Source: Allacma fusca (Eukaryota; Arthropoda; Collembola; Symphypleona; Sminthuridae). Taken from it: a DNA stretch of 64,000 nucleotides. Numbering within the stretch: the first letter of the stretch is position 1; each line of letters opens with the position of its first letter. Made by a program: the position numbers and the translations under genes. Location: contig OX359248.1 of the NCBI GenBank assembly GCA_947179485.1, positions 1,939,501-2,003,500 of the forward strand, read 5' to 3'. Shown in pieces: positions 60,961 to 64,000 of the stretch. A model generated the notes under the pieces. It searched no databases and was not told where the DNA came from. It was given only the letters and a program-made list of their open reading frames with translations.

Positions 60961-63900
60961 AATTTCCAAAACCGACTAAAACTCAAGCTAGACTTAACCA
61001 GTACTGTAATAAAAATGATTTATTGGACAAATACTGTTGCAATATTCTCGTTCAAGAACTTGATCGTAAATGAGCTAATGTATAAACCTCAACGAACATT
61101 TATGTGTGGAGGTAAGTCCTACAAATTAAAGCAGACAATTGCGACATCCGTATCATTTGCAAAATGAACGTTTGTTTGTTACACACTGGGTTTTTTCTTA
61201 AAGTGCATATTACATACACATAAAATGCATGTGTCGATTTGACAATAACATAATTACAATTCAGTGTGTGATATGAAAACAAATTTTCAGTCTTCACTTT
61301 CAATGTCTGTTCAAGCAGATCTTATTTCACAATGGTGTATTAAAAACAAACTCTAATGCTAACTACAATCATTCATTGAAGGAATAAATAGAAGTAATTT
61401 TTGTTATCAAGCTCATATTTACTGAAAATATTGGGTAAAAACAGCAGAATAAGTAATGCAAAATGTGAATTGAACGTGAGGGTATAAATAGAGTATGATT
61501 TGGGTTTAATGCAATTAATTAACCTTAATGCCTTAATGCTTTCCTAATGACAAAGTGAAAACAAATGGGATACAATGCTTACAAATGCTTTTCCCTTCCT
61601 CTATTAAATCTGCCTTTAAATCGTTCAGAAATTGTGAATTAATCAAAGAAAATGTGTGTGTGAAGATCAACACATTGAACGTGTTAAAGTGTAAATACGT
61701 ATTAATGTATTTCATTACTGTTGCAAAAAAAAAGGAATTCGATACGGTTTCATGCAGTGCAGGCACCGCATGATTCCTGTCACTTTCAAGAGGGTCATAA
61801 AAATACCCTTGTGTGGATGGAACGTGCCACCACATTATTATCCACAATAAAATCTTCAGTTGAGTTCATTGTGTTGATAACAAACAGTTCAGTGGTATTA
61901 TTTTGCCTCACAATTAAGCCCGAAACCTTATCCTTTTGGAGGGTCGTAAAAAGGCTTGAGTGAGAGAAGCAAGTTCACGCCTGCTATTTATGAGGCGATC
62001 CACGAGAGAATGCCATTGTACATAGTATGCGGGTAAACCCGAAGATCCAGAATTGAATGATAAAAATGTCAAAATATTATGATTGTATGTAAAATATTTT
62101 ACAAGGTTCTGGAATTTGTAATGGAATTTCAAATTTCGCAGTTAACCGTCCCATTTCGCAAATTTTGCATTTTTCGCAACTTTTTTTCATATTTGAATTC
62201 TACTAGTATCTGGGGTTTACTTTTACTCCCATGGGAGTATCGTAACTAATCGTTTTTAGAATTTCGAATTTTTCGCAAAATCTCAAGCCTAGTCATCATC
62301 AAAGGAGGGAGGGGGCGAGAAGAAATGACGATGACGAAGGTAGGAGGGGGAGGGTTAATATAGAATGACAGTAACATCATCCGTGGGAAATTCAAGTTAA
62401 ACAATTAACTTAACTTTACTAAAAACTAAAGCTGAAAGTGAGCTCCGTACACTGTAGACTATTCACAGTAATATTCATTGTATAAATATTGGATTTTGGA
62501 TTCAACATGTTTAGAGTTTTAGAATCCTTCATGTTAATACGAATCCTATATCATTTGAATTGAGTTAATACGAACCAAAACCGCACCACGTGATATTGTC
62601 ATGGGCAGAACATGTGCCACCGGGGATTTACGATAAAACTCCTCCGGGGATTTTTAGGCGGAATTATTTACGGTGAGAAAACTCCGGGGGAGATAATTAC
62701 GCTCGGGTGGAGAGTTTTAAGCGGAGAAAATTCCTTTGGAGATTATTATGTTGCATGTTATATTACATCCGGAAAAACAATTTAACTGCCCAGGTTAATA
62801 TTTTCATTAGAATATTGTGAGAGTCTGCCAGTACAAATTGTTCCAACGAGTTTTTTAAATTTATATTGCTAACCAGAATGACTGGGTATCACTATAATTA
62901 AATGGTATGAAGATGAGAAGGACAAAAATGAGGTGACTTCCACAATTTAAATTTCAAAACCTTTACATAAGAAAAAAAGGGAATTTGATACGGTTTCATG
63001 CAGTGCAGGCACCGCATGATTCCTGTCACTTTCAAGAGGGTCATAAAAATACCCTTGTGTGGATGGAACGTGCCACCACATTATTATACACAATAAAATC
63101 TTCACTTGAGTTCATTGTGTTGATAACAAACAGTTCAGTGGTATTATTTTGCCTCACAATTAAGCACGAAACCTTATCCTTTTGGAGGGTCGTAAAGAGG
63201 CTTGAGTGAGAGAAGCAAGTTTACGCCAGCTATTTATGGGGCATCAACTTGCTTTGCCTTTCACGTGGATCTTATCATATATGTCCAGCGTAGCCTTTAA
63301 TAAACGCTTGATTGAAGGCAGAAGATCAAGTTTCCAGAGAGGGTTGAGAAGGGAAATCAGGTTGGCTGAATTAATTTGGGAAGGCTGGATAAAGGCTTCC
63401 TAATATTAACAGAAAACGGTAGGCGAAGGAAGGACGTGTGTAAAGTAGCCCTCTGCTACTTAAACGGCTTCGGCGTACAACTAACGACAAATGATCGCCA
63501 CAAAGAAAACAATGAGAGTGCTACTGAAATCACTGCAAATGCATCATGTACATACTAATGTTCGCACTGAGAAACCGTAACCGTTTGTTGATTAGTACTG
63601 GATCATGACAATATATACTCATTGAATTTATGCTTCGGACGAATTTGAGTACATTTTTTTAATGACAAATACCTGGGAACCATGCAATTTTGAATTATAT
63701 TGCTCATTTTAAGGTCTTTAACCTGCAAAAGGGTTGTTTAAATGCATTGCTATAGTTTTTGGTGCTATGATGGCTGAGTGGGAAGGAAGGCTGATTTTTT
63801 TGAAGGCTGAAGGCAGGAGTCATTAAATTAACGATTAAATTAATAAGTGAAAAAAGCTGAGTGATGGGCATCATATTTCAAAGGATTCTTTTAAAAGAAG

Positions 63901-64000
63901 CATCAAGGAATTCGTGTTAGGAAAAAATGGCCTTCGAAGTTTTGAAGAAAGGCTATTTCGTTTGAACATCTCTGGATCTTGCAGTTTCTATTTTTACCCC
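60961..64000 (-). repeat. Right inverted-repeat arm (cut by window edge)
   Basis: Mirror of 50826-53848. The internal direct repeat (61731-61995 and 62978-63240) and the GCGAAA-word repeat (62067-62290) occur in mirrored order. The last bases of the window equal the mirror of about 50826-50840, so the arm continues outside. Confidence 0.9.

Larger units (their letters stand above)
50826..64000. mobile_element. Two-gene DNA transposon with arms of at least 3 kb
   Basis: Left arm 50826-53848 and right arm 60961-64000 are long, highly similar inverted copies. Arm order, internal repeats and small open frames mirror each other. The right arm is cut by the window edge, so the outer ends and the target duplication are not visible. 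The 7.1-kb interior holds only two genes pointing at each other: an envelope-like gene (53889-55798, +) and a transposase-like gene (60643-56474, -). The arms differ by scattered single bases and short indels, which suggests a recent insertion. Because the inner arm ends are the same sequence, both genes share similar upstream DNA. A composite of unrelated insertions is unlikely, given that the genes fill the interior so neatly. Confidence 0.82.

Overview
The window is animal nuclear DNA. Genes are split by GT-AG introns, there is no operon organisation, and the proteins are metazoan (type-2 glutamine synthetase, Pin1, an RNA-capping-enzyme homologue, CHRAC1). AT-rich intergenic DNA with many TACATA-type microsatellites, plus hAT, Helitron and foldback debris, suggests an arthropod. 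That placement is an inference; no marker in the window fixes the species.

Layout. 0.5-3.4 kb: an unrecognised multi-exon gene (-). 5.1-8.8 kb: glutamine synthetase (-), five coding exons, 364 aa. 8.8-25.1 kb: about 16 kb with no gene I can support. 25.1-32.3 kb: a compact block of three minus-strand housekeeping-type genes: Pin1 (161 aa), a capping-enzyme homologue (nine exons, 625 aa) and CHRAC1 (123 aa). 33.7-35.0 kb: a divergent dsRNA-binding-domain gene (+). 36.7-41.3 kb: nested transposons. 43.4-44.2 kb: a small three-exon gene of unknown function (-). 41.4-50.3 kb otherwise: non-autonomous hAT and foldback elements, a 144-bp tandem repeat, and broken fragments of two host genes (CPSF2-like and GCN2-like). 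50.8-64.0 kb: a large element with inverted-repeat arms of at least 3 kb; the right arm runs off the window.

Two things stand out. First, the 50.8-64 kb element holds exactly two convergent, intron-containing genes between its arms. One is an envelope-like type I glycoprotein with signal peptide, furin-type site, hydrophobic fusion-peptide-like stretch and C-terminal anchor. The other is a 940-aa DDE-type transposase candidate whose three exons each carry one copy of a C-P-H...CxxC module. A cut-and-paste transposon with its own fusogen-like gene would be a virus-like mobile element. Second, the capping-enzyme homologue keeps an intact RNA-triphosphatase signature but has lost the guanylyltransferase lysine motif and the other nucleotidyltransferase motifs in otherwise alignable sequence, so it looks like a half-dead paralogue with a live phosphatase.

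A third pattern is a set of non-autonomous hAT-like elements. Four have perfect 8-bp target duplications, and each is built from its own short palindromic word. All exon boundaries were placed by eye from splice signals and reading-frame phase. The coding lengths of the glutamine synthetase, Pin1, capping-enzyme, CHRAC1, 43.4-kb, envelope-like and transposase models are exact multiples of three. No search or alignment program was run.
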